From: Paludisphaera borealis
GTDB lineage: Bacteria > Planctomycetota > Planctomycetia > Isosphaerales > Isosphaeraceae
Assembly (NCBI RefSeq): GCF_001956985.1
Contig: NZ_CP019082.1
Coordinates: forward strand, 1-64,000
DNA: 64,000 bases
Reading direction: 5' to 3'
The translations under genes and the position numbers were made by a program. The notes below the pieces were generated by a model. The model searched no databases. It worked only from the letters and a program-made list of their open reading frames with translations, and was not told the DNA's origin. Positions 36,824 through 44,942 of the stretch are shown in pieces. Every line of letters begins with the position of its first letter. Position 1 is the first letter of the stretch.

Positions 36824-37204
36824 TTGGAGATTCTTATCATGCTGATACTAGCCGCTGTCTGCGGCATCTGGATCTGCTCGCAGATGAAAACGCTGCCACA
36901 GCCTCGGCTGCCGGAGGGAAGGCACCTGCCGACAACGGTGCTCGCGCCGCTCAGGCCGGCGGCAGCGCCCTCGCATCAACCGATCGACACTCGCGGCTGC
37001 CCGCCGCACCCGTATTTCTCGCCGTACCCGTATCCTCCCGCTCCGCCGGCGAAGCTGAATATCGGCAAGTACATCGCCGCCGGGCTGTGCCTCGCCTACA
37101 TCATCTCGCCCATCGATTTCATCCCCGATGTCCTGCCGCTCGTCGGATGGGGGGACGATGCCGTGGCGGCCCTGGTCGGCCTGGGTTCGCTGCTGTCCCG
37201 GTGA
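36824..37204 (+). CDS. DUF1232 (YkvA-like) membrane protein
   Basis: The product has an N-terminal membrane helix (LILAAVCGIWICS), a proline-rich linker, and a C-terminal DUF1232 domain with its signature YIISPIDFIPDVLPLVGWGDD. DUF1232 domains are small two-helix membrane modules of unknown function. I prefer the TTG start at 36824 because GGAG lies seven bases upstream; the ATG at 36839 has no site. It lies 52 bp after the ParB-like gene and probably shares its transcript. Confidence 0.75.
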   Translation: MEILIMLILAAVCGIWICSQMKTLPQPRLPEGRHLPTTVLAPLRPAAAPSHQPIDTRGCPPHPYFSPYPYPPAPPAKLNIGKYIAAGLCLAYIISPIDFIPDVLPLVGWGDDAVAALVGLGSLLSR

Positions 37205-37321
37205 CATCGAAGCTGCCGATCCATGGCGGCGGCTCAGCGCGAGCCGGCGCCGGTGGATCGCATGAAACCTGATTCTTAACCGATGACTCGTTCCCCACCA
37301 GCACCCAAAAGGGAGGCATCG

Positions 37322-37759
37322 ATGATCGAGACACTTACCACGGCGTTGGTCATGTCAGCCCGCCCGCACGTCATCGCATTCGCCGTCGGTTTGTTCTTCG
37401 CACGCCGAATGCGCAATGACATGCCTGAGCCCTCGCGGTTCGCCCAGCTCGGTTTCGGCATCATGCTCGTTGCTACCGTCGCGTTCAATGTCTGGTTTGC
37501 CTATGCGACCCACTTGATGCAGGAGCGCGGTAGCGAAGCAAAGGCCACCATGTTGTTGAACGCGGCGTCCCTGATAGGCAGCGTCTTCCACGCCGTCGCC
37601 GTGAGCTGCCTGCTCAAAGCGATCTACGCCGGGAGGGCGGAAGCGTCGGACATCTCACAAGAAAACAGCGAACCCTGCACCGTCGAGGTGGTCGGTCACG
37701 GGTCGATCGCCCTCCCCTCACCCCGTTTCGATCACGCCCGTTCGGAGTTTCCAGCATGA
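37322..37759 (+). CDS. Hypothetical multi-pass membrane protein
   Basis: From ATG 37322, supported by AGGGAGG shortly upstream, the protein has 145 residues. Membrane helices are predicted at about 12-25, 42-62 (FGIMLVATVAFNVWFAYA) and 82-102 (LLNAASLIGSVFHAVAVSCL). The tail is soluble. It precedes the coupling protein gene by 24 bp, so an accessory role in transfer is plausible by position only. No family recognised. Confidence 0.65.
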   Translation: MIETLTTALVMSARPHVIAFAVGLFFARRMRNDMPEPSRFAQLGFGIMLVATVAFNVWFAYATHLMQERGSEAKATMLLNAASLIGSVFHAVAVSCLLKAIYAGRAEASDISQENSEPCTVEVVGHGSIALPSPRFDHARSEFPA

Positions 37760-37783
37760 TAACCCCAAGAATGCGAGGACAAG

Positions 37784-39730
37784 ATGCGATTCATCCGTCG
37801 ATGGACGGCCCGGCTTTGCCGCGCCATCCTCATCACTGCCTGCGGCATCGCCGCCCACAGCCTGGTGATTCTCGCCGCGCAGAACCCGGCCTATATGCTC
37901 CTGGCAGCGGTGGGCGCCGCCTACCAGTACCGCCGCCGCTGGCGGCCCGACGCCGATACGCACGGCTCGGCATGCTGGGCCGACATGGCGACGCTGGCGC
38001 GCAGCGGCATGCTCGCCGACGAGGGCCTGATCCTCGGCCGTACGGGCGCCACCGACCCGATGTCGCGCTGGCGGGCGCTCAAGGGCCTGCTATCGCCGCG
38101 CCTGCGTTCCGACATGGCCTGCTGCCTGTTCTACCACGCCTTCTTCACCCGGCGGTGGGGTGGCTCGCGGATGATCCGGCTGCAACGGATGATCCACGCC
38201 GCCACCTTCGCACCGGCCGGCAAAGGCAAGGGCGTCGCGGTGCTGATCCCCAACCTGCTCAGCTATCGCGGCAGCGTCGTGGTCACCGACCCCAAGGGGG
38301 AGCTGGCGCTCAAAACTTCGCGCCACCGGCGTCGCAAATTCGGCCACCGCATCGTCACGCTCGATCCCTTTCGCATCACCGGCGAGGCATCGGGATCGAT
38401 CAACCCGCTTGCTCTCATCGACCCGCAATCGGATTCGTTCCTCGACGATTGCCGCGACCTCGCCAACATGCTGGTAGTGCGGCAGGGAACCGAACACGAG
38501 CCGCACTGGAACGATTGCGCCGAGCTGGTGATCTGCGCCTTCATCGCGCTCACCTGCGCCTACGAAAAGGACGAGCGCCTGCGCAACCTGCAGATGGTCA
38601 GGAAGCTGGTATCGTCGCGCGAGGCCTTCGCCAACGCGGTCGCGCTCATGCGTCAGTTCGACGGCTGCCACGGCGTCATTCAGCGCCTGGGCGACCAGCT
38701 GAGCTGGTTCCAGGACAAGGAGCTGAACTCCGTTCTGACGCATGTGCAGCGGCACACCAACTTCCTCGATTCGCCCGCCATCCAGGTGATCACGCAGAGC
38801 AGCTCCTTCGATCCGCGCGAGCTGCGGACGGGCCGCGTGTCGGTCTACCTGATCCTGCCGCCGGAGCGGCTGGTGACGCTGGCGCCGCTCATGCGCATGT
38901 GGCTAGGCACTATTATCCGCGTGCTCTCGCGAGGCGAGGCCAGCGAGAAGCAGCCGGTGCTGTTTCTGCTCGACGAAGCGGCGCATCTGGGCAAGATGCA
39001 GATCATCGAGGACGCGGTCACGCTGATGCGCGGCTACGGCATCCGGCTGTGGTTTTTCTTCCAGTCGATCGACCAGCTCAACAAATGCTTCGGCGAGCGC
39101 GCACCCACCATCCTCGAAAACCTCGACACTCAGCAGCATTTCGGGATCGCCTCCTACGAGGCCGCCGAGGAATTGAGCAAGCGGCTGGGCGACACCACGA
39201 TCGTCGTCAGCGGCAGCAGCGACACGCAGGGCGGGTCGCATCCTACCGGCAACGGCGCACACGGCCAGTCCCCGGGCAGCTGCTCATGGAGCAGCACCGT
39301 CAACCATTCGCTCACGGCCAGGCGGCTGGCCTTCGCCAACGAGCTGATCACCGCCGGCGACGATTTCCAATTGATCCTCACGCGCAACCTGCCGCCGATC
39401 GCCGGCCGGCTGCTGCGCTACTACCAGGCGCCGGAATTCCGCATGGGCGGCACCGGCAGGCAGGGCCGACTGGGCGTCGCCGGGCTGGCGGCGGCGTCGC
39501 TGTTGCTGGCGGCGAGCCTGTGCCTGGCGTCGTTCAGCGCCGCCCTCGCGCCAGCCTTGCGGCCCGAGGGCATGAACCGCCCGGCGGCGACACGGGCGTT
39601 TGATGGCTCACCGAATGGCTTCGGGGAAAGCTTGCGAGTTCCCTTTAGCCGCCCGTCGCCATACCGGCCGCCCAGCAATGATTCCCGGCGTTTCGGGGGG
39701 GTGGGCGGCCGGACGGGTTTCCCACGATGA
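37784..39730 (+). CDS. VirD4/TraG-type type IV coupling protein
   Basis: The 648-residue protein recruits the relaxosome to a type IV secretion channel. It has two N-terminal membrane segments (about 14-45), Walker A-like APAGKGKGVAVLIP (about 144-157), DPKGEL, and the TraG/VirD4 segment WNDCAELVICAFIAL. Walker B is PVLFLLDEAAHLGKM (about 387-401), followed by FFFQSIDQL. An unusual C-terminal extension carries another hydrophobic helix (about 565-590) and a basic proline/serine-rich tail. No VirB channel genes are in the window. The stop overlaps the next start as ATGA. Confidence 0.93.
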   Translation: MRFIRRWTARLCRAILITACGIAAHSLVILAAQNPAYMLLAAVGAAYQYRRRWRPDADTHGSACWADMATLARSGMLADEGLILGRTGATDPMSRWRALKGLLSPRLRSDMACCLFYHAFFTRRWGGSRMIRLQRMIHAATFAPAGKGKGVAVLIPNLLSYRGSVVVTDPKGELALKTSRHRRRKFGHRIVTLDPFRITGEASGSINPLALIDPQSDSFLDDCRDLANMLVVRQGTEHEPHWNDCAELVICAFIALTCAYEKDERLRNLQMVRKLVSSREAFANAVALMRQFDGCHGVIQRLGDQLSWFQDKELNSVLTHVQRHTNFLDSPAIQVITQSSSFDPRELRTGRVSVYLILPPERLVTLAPLMRMWLGTIIRVLSRGEASEKQPVLFLLDEAAHLGKMQIIEDAVTLMRGYGIRLWFFFQSIDQLNKCFGERAPTILENLDTQQHFGIASYEAAEELSKRLGDTTIVVSGSSDTQGGSHPTGNGAHGQSPGSCSWSSTVNHSLTARRLAFANELITAGDDFQLILTRNLPPIAGRLLRYYQAPEFRMGGTGRQGRLGVAGLAAASLLLAASLCLASFSAALAPALRPEGMNRPAATRAFDGSPNGFGESLRVPFSRPSPYRPPSNDSRRFGGVGGRTGFPR

Positions 39731-39741
39731 AAGGAATGACC

Positions 39742-40125
39742 ATGGCAACTGAGAACGCGAATCAGACGCAGAATGAGGGCTTTTTCGCCGCTGCCGCCGC
39801 CACGATCAGGGCGGCGCAGCAGGCCGTCAACGACAGGATCGAGGTGGTGACCGCACCGCTCATGGCGGACGGCACGCTCGCCGCCGCCTTCCGTCAGGGC
39901 GCGGATGAGCTGTACGAGGCGTTGAAGCCGTTTCCGCAGTCCATCCAGGTGCATGAGCCCGGCACCCTGCTCAACCCGACGCAAGGCGAGATCGCAGCCG
40001 ATCGCAGGCCTGATCCGCCGACGCTGAGCGAGATTGCCGCCAGCAGGCCCTCCGCTTCGACGGAGCTGGACAGCGGCAAGCAGAACGAGCTTCAAAACCA
40101 GAAGGAGATGGGCATGTCGATGTGA
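39742..40125 (+). CDS. Small protein with C-terminal LSEIA motif, after the coupling protein
   Basis: I start at ATG 39742 (MATENANQTQ), which has AAGGAATG just upstream; ATG 39727, overlapping the coupling protein stop, is possible. The about 127-residue protein is helical (ATIRAAQQAVNDRIEVV, ADELYEALKPFP). Its tail (PPTLSEIAASR, then a Gln/Glu-rich end with KEMGMSM) is shared in pattern with two further genes downstream. Function unknown; see findings for the motif. Confidence 0.7.
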   Translation: MATENANQTQNEGFFAAAAATIRAAQQAVNDRIEVVTAPLMADGTLAAAFRQGADELYEALKPFPQSIQVHEPGTLLNPTQGEIAADRRPDPPTLSEIAASRPSASTELDSGKQNELQNQKEMGMSM

Positions 40126-40172
40126 CATGCCCTCCCGGCCACGGATGGCCTTTTCGTTATCGGGGGCACGCC

Positions 40173-40385
40173 ATGCCGGACGCTGGGCGTTACGAGGCGG
40201 CGCTCGCCGCCGCCATTGCCATTCTGCACGAGCTGGCCGCCAGGCCCGAGCTGGAGCGGCCGGCCCGGCTATCGATCGTCACTTTTACCATTCTGGATGC
40301 AATGAACCGGTTGCAGGAACAGCAACCTTGCGCACTGCGCCTCGACCGGTTGGCGGAAGGGACCATTACCAGTGGATCGCGATAA
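40173..40385 (+). CDS. Small hypothetical helical protein
   Basis: The 70-residue protein starts MPDAGRYEAALAAAIAILHEL and is predicted helical throughout. It overlaps the next gene by 14 nt, indicating coupling. Unlike its neighbours it lacks the LS(D/E)IA tail. Function unknown. Confidence 0.6.
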   Translation: MPDAGRYEAALAAAIAILHELAARPELERPARLSIVTFTILDAMNRLQEQQPCALRLDRLAEGTITSGSR

Positions 40386-40800
40386 CCAGAAGCACATCGA
40401 CTCCTCCCCGGCCCGGCGCGTCGATTGGCGCGGCGCCGACCTTCGCGGCGTGAGCATGTCCGGCGTCAATTTGTCGGGGATCGACTTCCGCGGCGCCGAT
40501 TTGCGGGGCGTCAGCTTCGCGCGCAGCGATATGAGCCTCTGCGACCTGCGCGGAGCGCAGATCCAGGGGGCGAATTTTCAGGACGCCAGCCTGTACGGGG
40601 CGAAGATGCAGGGCTGCGAAGCGGCCGGGGCCGACTTCCGCGGCTGCGATATGCGGCAGGCCAACCTCGGCGGCGCCTATCTCGACGGGGCGGCGATGCC
40701 CGCGCCGCCGTCGCTCTCGGACATAGCCGACGCCCGGTCCTCGCCGCCGGAGCCGGGCCAGGGTAGGGAGCTGGAAAAGGAAATGGGCATCTCGAAGTAG
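40372..40800 (+). CDS. Pentapeptide-repeat protein with C-terminal LSDIA motif
   Basis: Starting at GTG 40372, the 142-residue protein has about 16 pentapeptide repeats of the A(D/N)LxG type (residues about 17-107: GADLRGVSMSGVNLSGIDF and on), forming a right-handed quadrilateral helix that can mimic DNA. Such proteins sometimes protect topoisomerases. The C-terminal tail PPSLSDIADAR followed by KEMGISK matches the tails of two neighbours. It is translationally coupled to the preceding small gene. Confidence 0.8.
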   Translation: MDRDNQKHIDSSPARRVDWRGADLRGVSMSGVNLSGIDFRGADLRGVSFARSDMSLCDLRGAQIQGANFQDASLYGAKMQGCEAAGADFRGCDMRQANLGGAYLDGAAMPAPPSLSDIADARSSPPEPGQGRELEKEMGISK

Positions 40801-40830
40801 CCAGTCATCGTCATCTACGGAGCGATTTCG

Positions 40831-42021
40831 ATGGAAGCGAAGCCGGTCTACGACAATTACGAGATCAGCGGCTGCGTAAAGCGAAATGACGGCGGCGGCG
40901 AATATGTCGAAATCGCCATGGACGGCGAAACGCCCGATTTCTGGACTCTCTATGGCCATATCGACGGGGGTGGCATCGAGGCGATCGGCGATTTCAAAAG
41001 CCGGGAACAGGCCGAAGCGGTCTATTCCCGCATCACCGGCCTGCCCTTCAGCGAATCGTATGAGGCGGACGGGCGGCTGCGGCTGATGCACGCCGCCCCC
41101 GCTTTGCTGGAGGCGCTGGAGCCGTACGCCGTCATGGCGAAAAACCGGGTTCACTGGGCGTACGCCAACGGCGACGACGGCGAGCTGCTGGAGCAGGTGT
41201 TCTCGAAGCTGCTGGGCGCATATGCGCAAGCCACCTCGACACCGCCGGGGGCGGCGGCCGTCGCCCGGCAGATCGAGCGGTTGGTGCAGGCCGATTTCTT
41301 CGGCGAATGGGATTCTGAGCGCGAGAATCCGGAATTCGTCGCGGTGGAGCACGATATTCCCGGCCGCTGGGTCACGCCGTGGTCGGGCCTGGACCGGTCC
41401 CAGCAATTGCGAGCGCTGGAAACGCATGTCGATTGGGACGGGTTCGACTGGGTTGAGAGCGGCGTGGTTACGAGAAACGTCATCGAGGGCAAGCCGAAGG
41501 AACGCTGGTTTGAAGGAACCGGCGGCGTGCAGGATGCGATAACTGAGGAGTTTTCACCAGCTTTCAGGATTTCCACCATGAGCGATAAGCCAGAAGCTGC
41601 GGAAATGGCAGAAGGGCAAGACGGCCGCCTCATCCGCGACACGACGCGAAGTCTCGTCAAAGCCGTGATGCTCGATGTTTGGCCAAGCATCGCCACCGTG
41701 GTCGATTTCGGCATCAACACCCAGGAGCATTACGAGGCGCTCTATTACCCGCTGCGTCACGGGGATTTCACGCCCGAGCAACTGGACGCCGCGCTCGGCA
41801 AGGGCCTGATCCTCACCGAGCTGGTGAACGCGGCCACGCACAACCCTCACAAGGGCATCGTTTTTCGCACGGGCTGGGATGGGCTGGTGCTGGAGCCGGA
41901 GGATTGCCACGCCGGCGGCAAACCAGCCTGCAAACCCTCCCTCTCCGATATCGCCGACAGCCGGGCAGAGCCTGCAAGGCCAGTTCCCTGCAAGGAAAAG
42001 GACGACGGTTTCGAGCTGTAG
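40831..42021 (+). CDS. Hypothetical 396-residue protein with C-terminal LSDIA motif
   Basis: A soluble acidic protein of 396 residues with no motif I can name. An N-terminal beta-rich part (EYVEIAMDGETPDFWTLYGH) is followed by helices (LMHAAPALLEALEPYAVMAK resembles small plasmid proteins with the pattern APALLEALE). Its C-terminus carries KPSLSDIADSR then a charged end, the same tail pattern as two upstream genes. It could be a fusion of several small plasmid proteins, given internal Met-starting segments near residue 250. Function unknown. Confidence 0.65.
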   Translation: MEAKPVYDNYEISGCVKRNDGGGEYVEIAMDGETPDFWTLYGHIDGGGIEAIGDFKSREQAEAVYSRITGLPFSESYEADGRLRLMHAAPALLEALEPYAVMAKNRVHWAYANGDDGELLEQVFSKLLGAYAQATSTPPGAAAVARQIERLVQADFFGEWDSERENPEFVAVEHDIPGRWVTPWSGLDRSQQLRALETHVDWDGFDWVESGVVTRNVIEGKPKERWFEGTGGVQDAITEEFSPAFRISTMSDKPEAAEMAEGQDGRLIRDTTRSLVKAVMLDVWPSIATVVDFGINTQEHYEALYYPLRHGDFTPEQLDAALGKGLILTELVNAATHNPHKGIVFRTGWDGLVLEPEDCHAGGKPACKPSLSDIADSRAEPARPVPCKEKDDGFEL

Positions 42022-42062
42022 CCGTTATCACCAACAAGAGGGTCCCACCACGGAGCGTATCC

Positions 42063-42272
42063 ATGTTCGTTGACAGCCAGCCGGCCGATCCAGGCATTCA
42101 CGAAACGGCGGTGCGAATGGCAAGGCGATGCCGGCATATCATCCAGGCTTGCCTTCGCGAGGAAGAATGGTCCGACGCGGACCGTGAGTTCTACCGCGTG
42201 TGCCGCGAGGAATTGGAGCAGTGGCGCGCGAGTGCTTCGCGGCACACCGGCAGGGAGGTGCCGCGGCCATGA
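42063..42272 (+). CDS. Small hypothetical protein upstream of the excisionase
   Basis: The 69-residue charged helical protein starts MFVDSQPADPGIHETAVRMA. Its stop overlaps the next start as ATGA (42269-42272), so it is co-translated with the AlpA-like protein. Function unknown; perhaps a recombination accessory factor. Confidence 0.55.
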   Translation: MFVDSQPADPGIHETAVRMARRCRHIIQACLREEEWSDADREFYRVCREELEQWRASASRHTGREVPRP

Positions 42273-42472
42273 GCACCGACGCTGCACCGCTGCTGATCTG
42301 CGCCGTTGACGTGGCGCGGATGATGGGGGTGTCCGAACGGACGTTGTGGCGGCTGGTCTCCGCCGGCAGGGTGCCGACGCCGCTGCGCATTGGCCGCAAC
42401 ACACGTTGGCGTGCCGGCGAGGTCAGGGACTGGATCGAGCGCGGCTGCCCGGCATCGCACGCCAAAGCCTGA
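42269..42472 (+). CDS. AlpA/MerR-type helix-turn-helix, probable excisionase
   Basis: The 67-residue protein is a compact helix-turn-helix of the AlpA/Xis type: DVARMMGVSERTLWRLVSAG, then PTPLRIGRNTRWRAGEVRDWIE. Such proteins bend DNA at att sites and direct the neighbouring integrase towards excision, or activate its transcription. It lies 84 bp upstream of the integrase gene in the same orientation. Confidence 0.85.
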   Translation: MSTDAAPLLICAVDVARMMGVSERTLWRLVSAGRVPTPLRIGRNTRWRAGEVRDWIERGCPASHAKA

Positions 42473-42556
42473 CTTCCGGCGCGTCCCCCTGGCGCGAAAT
42501 CGTTGTGAACGTATAATCAGCATGTTGGCTCTGGTTTTTCCCATGGAGGGCCGGTC

Positions 42557-43984
42557 ATGGCCTCGATCTCGAAGCGCTCGCGCGACAAGGGAAAGAAGAA
42601 CAAGCCTTACTGGATCGAATACGTGGACGCCGACGGCGGACGCGCCTTCGCCAAGGGCTTCACCGACAAGGGGCTCACCGAGCAGCTGGCGGCCAAGCTC
42701 GAAAACGAAGTGCTGCTACGCAAGCGCGGGATGATCGACCCGGCGGAGGAACGGCTCCTGGCCATCCGGCAATCGCCGACGGCCGATCACCTCGCCGCGT
42801 TCGAGCGGAGCATGGACAACACGACCCCGAAACATCGCAAACTCACGATGACGCGGGTGCGGCGGCTGGTCGAGGGCTGCGGCTTCGCCACCGTCGGCGA
42901 GATGGACGCGGAAGCGGTGGAGGAGTGCCTGAAGGCGATCCGGCGCGACGAAGATTTGGGCGCGCGCACCTACAACCATTACCTCCAGGCGATCGATGAA
43001 TTCGGCAAGTGGCTCGTGGCGACAAAGCGCCTGCCCGCCAACCCGGTGGCCGGCATCGAGCGGCTGAACAGCGAAACCGACATCCGCCATAAACGGCGGG
43101 CGCTGACGCCGGAGGAAGTTTCGCGGCTGGTGCAATCGGCGCGGGATTCGGGCCGCGTCATCCAGAGCTACGACGGCGAGCTGCGGGCGCGGGCCTACCT
43201 CACCAGCTTCTTCACCGGTTTGCGGCGGCAGGAGCTGGGCAGCCTGACCCCCCGCTCCTTCCGGCTCGACGACCAGCAGCCGATTCTGAAAGTCGCCGCC
43301 GCCTGCTCGAAACACCGACGCGAAGACACACTGCCAATCCACCCGGAACTGGCCATCATGGTGCGTGAATGGGTGCAAAATCTCGGTCCGGACGACCTGC
43401 TGTTCCCCCGCATCGAACGCAAGAAAACCTGGTTGATGGTGAAGCTCGATCTGGAGCGGATCAGCATCCCCTACGAAACGCACGAGGGCATTGCCGATTT
43501 CCACGCCGCCGGCCGGCACAGCCACATCACCGGCCTGCTCAGGAACGGGGCAACGCTGGTCGAGGCGCGCGAGCTGGCCCGGCACGCCGACGTGCGGATG
43601 ACGATGAAGTACACCCATATCGGGCTGGACGACCAGGCGGCGGCCCTGGCCGGGCTGCCGCTACCGAACGCATCAAAAACCTCGTGGCCGGGTATTGGCC
43701 GGGTTTCGGGCGGCGCTTCGGGGCAGGAGCTGTCAGCGGCTGGCAGCAACGACGACGACGAGGAAGGCCCGGAAAACGAAAAAACCCCTTCCGGGGAAGG
43801 GGTTTCGTCGTTTCCTGGCGTCGCCAGTCAGGAGCTGGCATTTGACGCAAGTTATGGAGGCGGCGGGAATTGCACCCGCGTCCCGAGAAGCGTCTGTGAG
43901 GGCTTCTACGTGCGTAGCCGATCGTTTGATTGTCGGCCTGGGGGCTCCGGTCGGCAGGATCCCTTGCGGCTTAGCTCGTCATGA
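42557..43984 (+). CDS. int: Tyrosine integrase of the ssrA-integrated element
   Basis: A tyrosine recombinase with a SAM-like N-terminal arm (residues about 60-170) and a catalytic domain: Arg in FFTGLRRQELG, Lys in AACSKHRRED, the box DFHAAGRHSHITGLLRNG, then ELARHADV and the nucleophile Tyr in MTMKYTHIG (about 355). GGAGGG six bases upstream fixes the start. After about residue 400 the frame runs through the tmRNA terminator and into the antisense of the tmRNA 3' end. The last about 40 residues (from GGGGNCTRVPRS) are therefore encoded by host ssrA and depend on the integration event. Catalytic residues are complete. Confidence 0.92.
   Translation: MASISKRSRDKGKKNKPYWIEYVDADGGRAFAKGFTDKGLTEQLAAKLENEVLLRKRGMIDPAEERLLAIRQSPTADHLAAFERSMDNTTPKHRKLTMTRVRRLVEGCGFATVGEMDAEAVEECLKAIRRDEDLGARTYNHYLQAIDEFGKWLVATKRLPANPVAGIERLNSETDIRHKRRALTPEEVSRLVQSARDSGRVIQSYDGELRARAYLTSFFTGLRRQELGSLTPRSFRLDDQQPILKVAAACSKHRREDTLPIHPELAIMVREWVQNLGPDDLLFPRIERKKTWLMVKLDLERISIPYETHEGIADFHAAGRHSHITGLLRNGATLVEARELARHADVRMTMKYTHIGLDDQAAALAGLPLPNASKTSWPGIGRVSGGASGQELSAAGSNDDDEEGPENEKTPSGEGVSSFPGVASQELAFDASYGGGGNCTRVPRSVCEGFYVRSRSFDCRPGGSGRQDPLRLSSS
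43779..43805 (-). terminator. Rho-independent terminator of ssrA, inside the int frame
   Basis: On the minus strand a perfect 11-bp stem (AAACCCCTTCC/GGAAGGGGTTT, two-base loop) runs into a TTTTTT tract at 43784-43779, 50 bp beyond the tmRNA 3' end. It terminates tmRNA transcription. Since it lies on the element side of the likely junction, the element seems to bring its own terminator. Confidence 0.8.
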
Positions 43985-44218
43985 ATTTAACCCGGGCGGC
44001 AACAAGCGGTTAGGCCAAGGCTGTCCCGAATTGGCGTCCCCGGCCGGGTCTCTCGGGAGAAGACTCGGCGCGAGGCCGTTGCTGTTTTTTAGGCAGCGAG
44101 ACGGAGACCAACAGTGGTGTTGGCAGTTAAATTTTAGTCGGCTTTTTACGAGGCCCGCTGACCAACCTCGGCACGCCACCGTTCACTTCGGACATCCGGT
44201 CGATCCTGGTTCGCCCCC
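43855..44218 (-). ncRNA. ssrA: Transfer-messenger RNA (tmRNA)
   Basis: tmRNA rescues ribosomes stalled on broken mRNA. The 5' end GGGGGCG (from 44218) pairs with CGCCTCC at the 3' end (one G-U), followed by discriminator A at 43855; CCA is not encoded. The T-arm reads GGTGCAATTCCCGCC. The tag frame begins GCC at 44124 and stops TAA at 44089, giving ANTTVGLRLAA, an 11-residue tag ending in the protease-recognised LAA. The gene lies beside smpB, its partner, and is the integration target of the element to its left. Confidence 0.95.
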
Positions 44219-44271
44219 GAATGCGGTTTCATCGACTCGACTCGCGGTGGTTTGCGAATCGAGCCACCGAC

Positions 44272-44299
44272 ATTATGATCACTACGTCGCCCAGGTCAA
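44272..44299 (-). promoter_or_regulatory. Probable sigma70-type promoter of ssrA
   Basis: On the minus strand TTGACC (44299-44294) and CATAAT (44277-44272) are separated by 16 bp. Transcription would begin near 44265, leaving a leader of about 47 nt to be removed by RNase P before the mature 5' end at 44218. Confidence 0.6.
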
Positions 44300-44327
44300 G
44301 TAGGTTCGCAATTCGCGTCGCTTCGCG

Positions 44328-44834
44328 TCACCCGCGCCGCAGGGCGCGGTCGATGTCGCGCTTGGCGTCTTGTTTCTTGAGCGCCTCGCGCTTGTCGAAG
44401 GTCTTGCGGCCCTTGGCGATCGAGATTTCGACCTTGGCCATGCCTTTCTTGAAGTAGATGGACAGGGGGATCAGGGTCAGGCCCCGCTCGCCCGACTTGG
44501 TCCCGAGCTTCTCGATCTCCTTACGGTGCAGAAGCAGCTTGCGAGGCCGCTTGGGGACGTGGTTCATCCGGTTGGCCTGGAGGTACTCGGGGATGTCGCA
44601 GCCCAGCAGCCAGATTTCGCCCCTGGTGATCTCGGCGTAGGCGTCTTCCAGGTTGGCTTTCCCGTTGCGGAGGCTCTTGACCTCCGTGCCGGTCAGGACG
44701 ATGCCGGCCTCGACCTTTTCGAGCAGGTCGTAGTCGTGCCGCGCCTTGCGGTTGCGCGCGACGATCTTGACGCCCTCCGCGTCATGCCTTTCCTTGCCCT
44801 TGGCTGAGGACTTCCCCGCGTCTTTCTTGGCCAT
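44328..44834 (-). CDS. smpB: SsrA-binding protein SmpB
   Basis: SmpB binds tmRNA and is needed for trans-translation. The 168-residue protein has the family core: VARNRKARHDYDLLEKVEAG, GTEVKSLR, DAYAEI, and NHVPKRPRKLLLH. The basic C-terminal tail enters the ribosomal mRNA channel. The N-terminus has a short Lys/Ser-rich extension. It lies 110 bp upstream of ssrA in the same orientation, an arrangement that makes sense because the products act as a pair, though ssrA appears to have its own promoter. Confidence 0.97.
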   Translation of the reverse strand: MAKKDAGKSSAKGKERHDAEGVKIVARNRKARHDYDLLEKVEAGIVLTGTEVKSLRNGKANLEDAYAEITRGEIWLLGCDIPEYLQANRMNHVPKRPRKLLLHRKEIEKLGTKSGERGLTLIPLSIYFKKGMAKVEISIAKGRKTFDKREALKKQDAKRDIDRALRRG

Positions 44835-44942
44835 GATTCCGACGCCGCCTCGATGCTCGCTGTGCTGTGAGGTGTTCTAAAAGCAGTATACGTCGCCCCG
44901 GCGGTCCGCCAAGCGTCGGCCCTCGCCGCCGGCCTCGATTGA

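Noticed and set aside
37756-39603. 615-codon plus-strand frame overlapping the coupling protein
   Set aside because: It is a +2 shadow rich in Arg, Pro and Ala; the other frame has complete VirD4 motifs.
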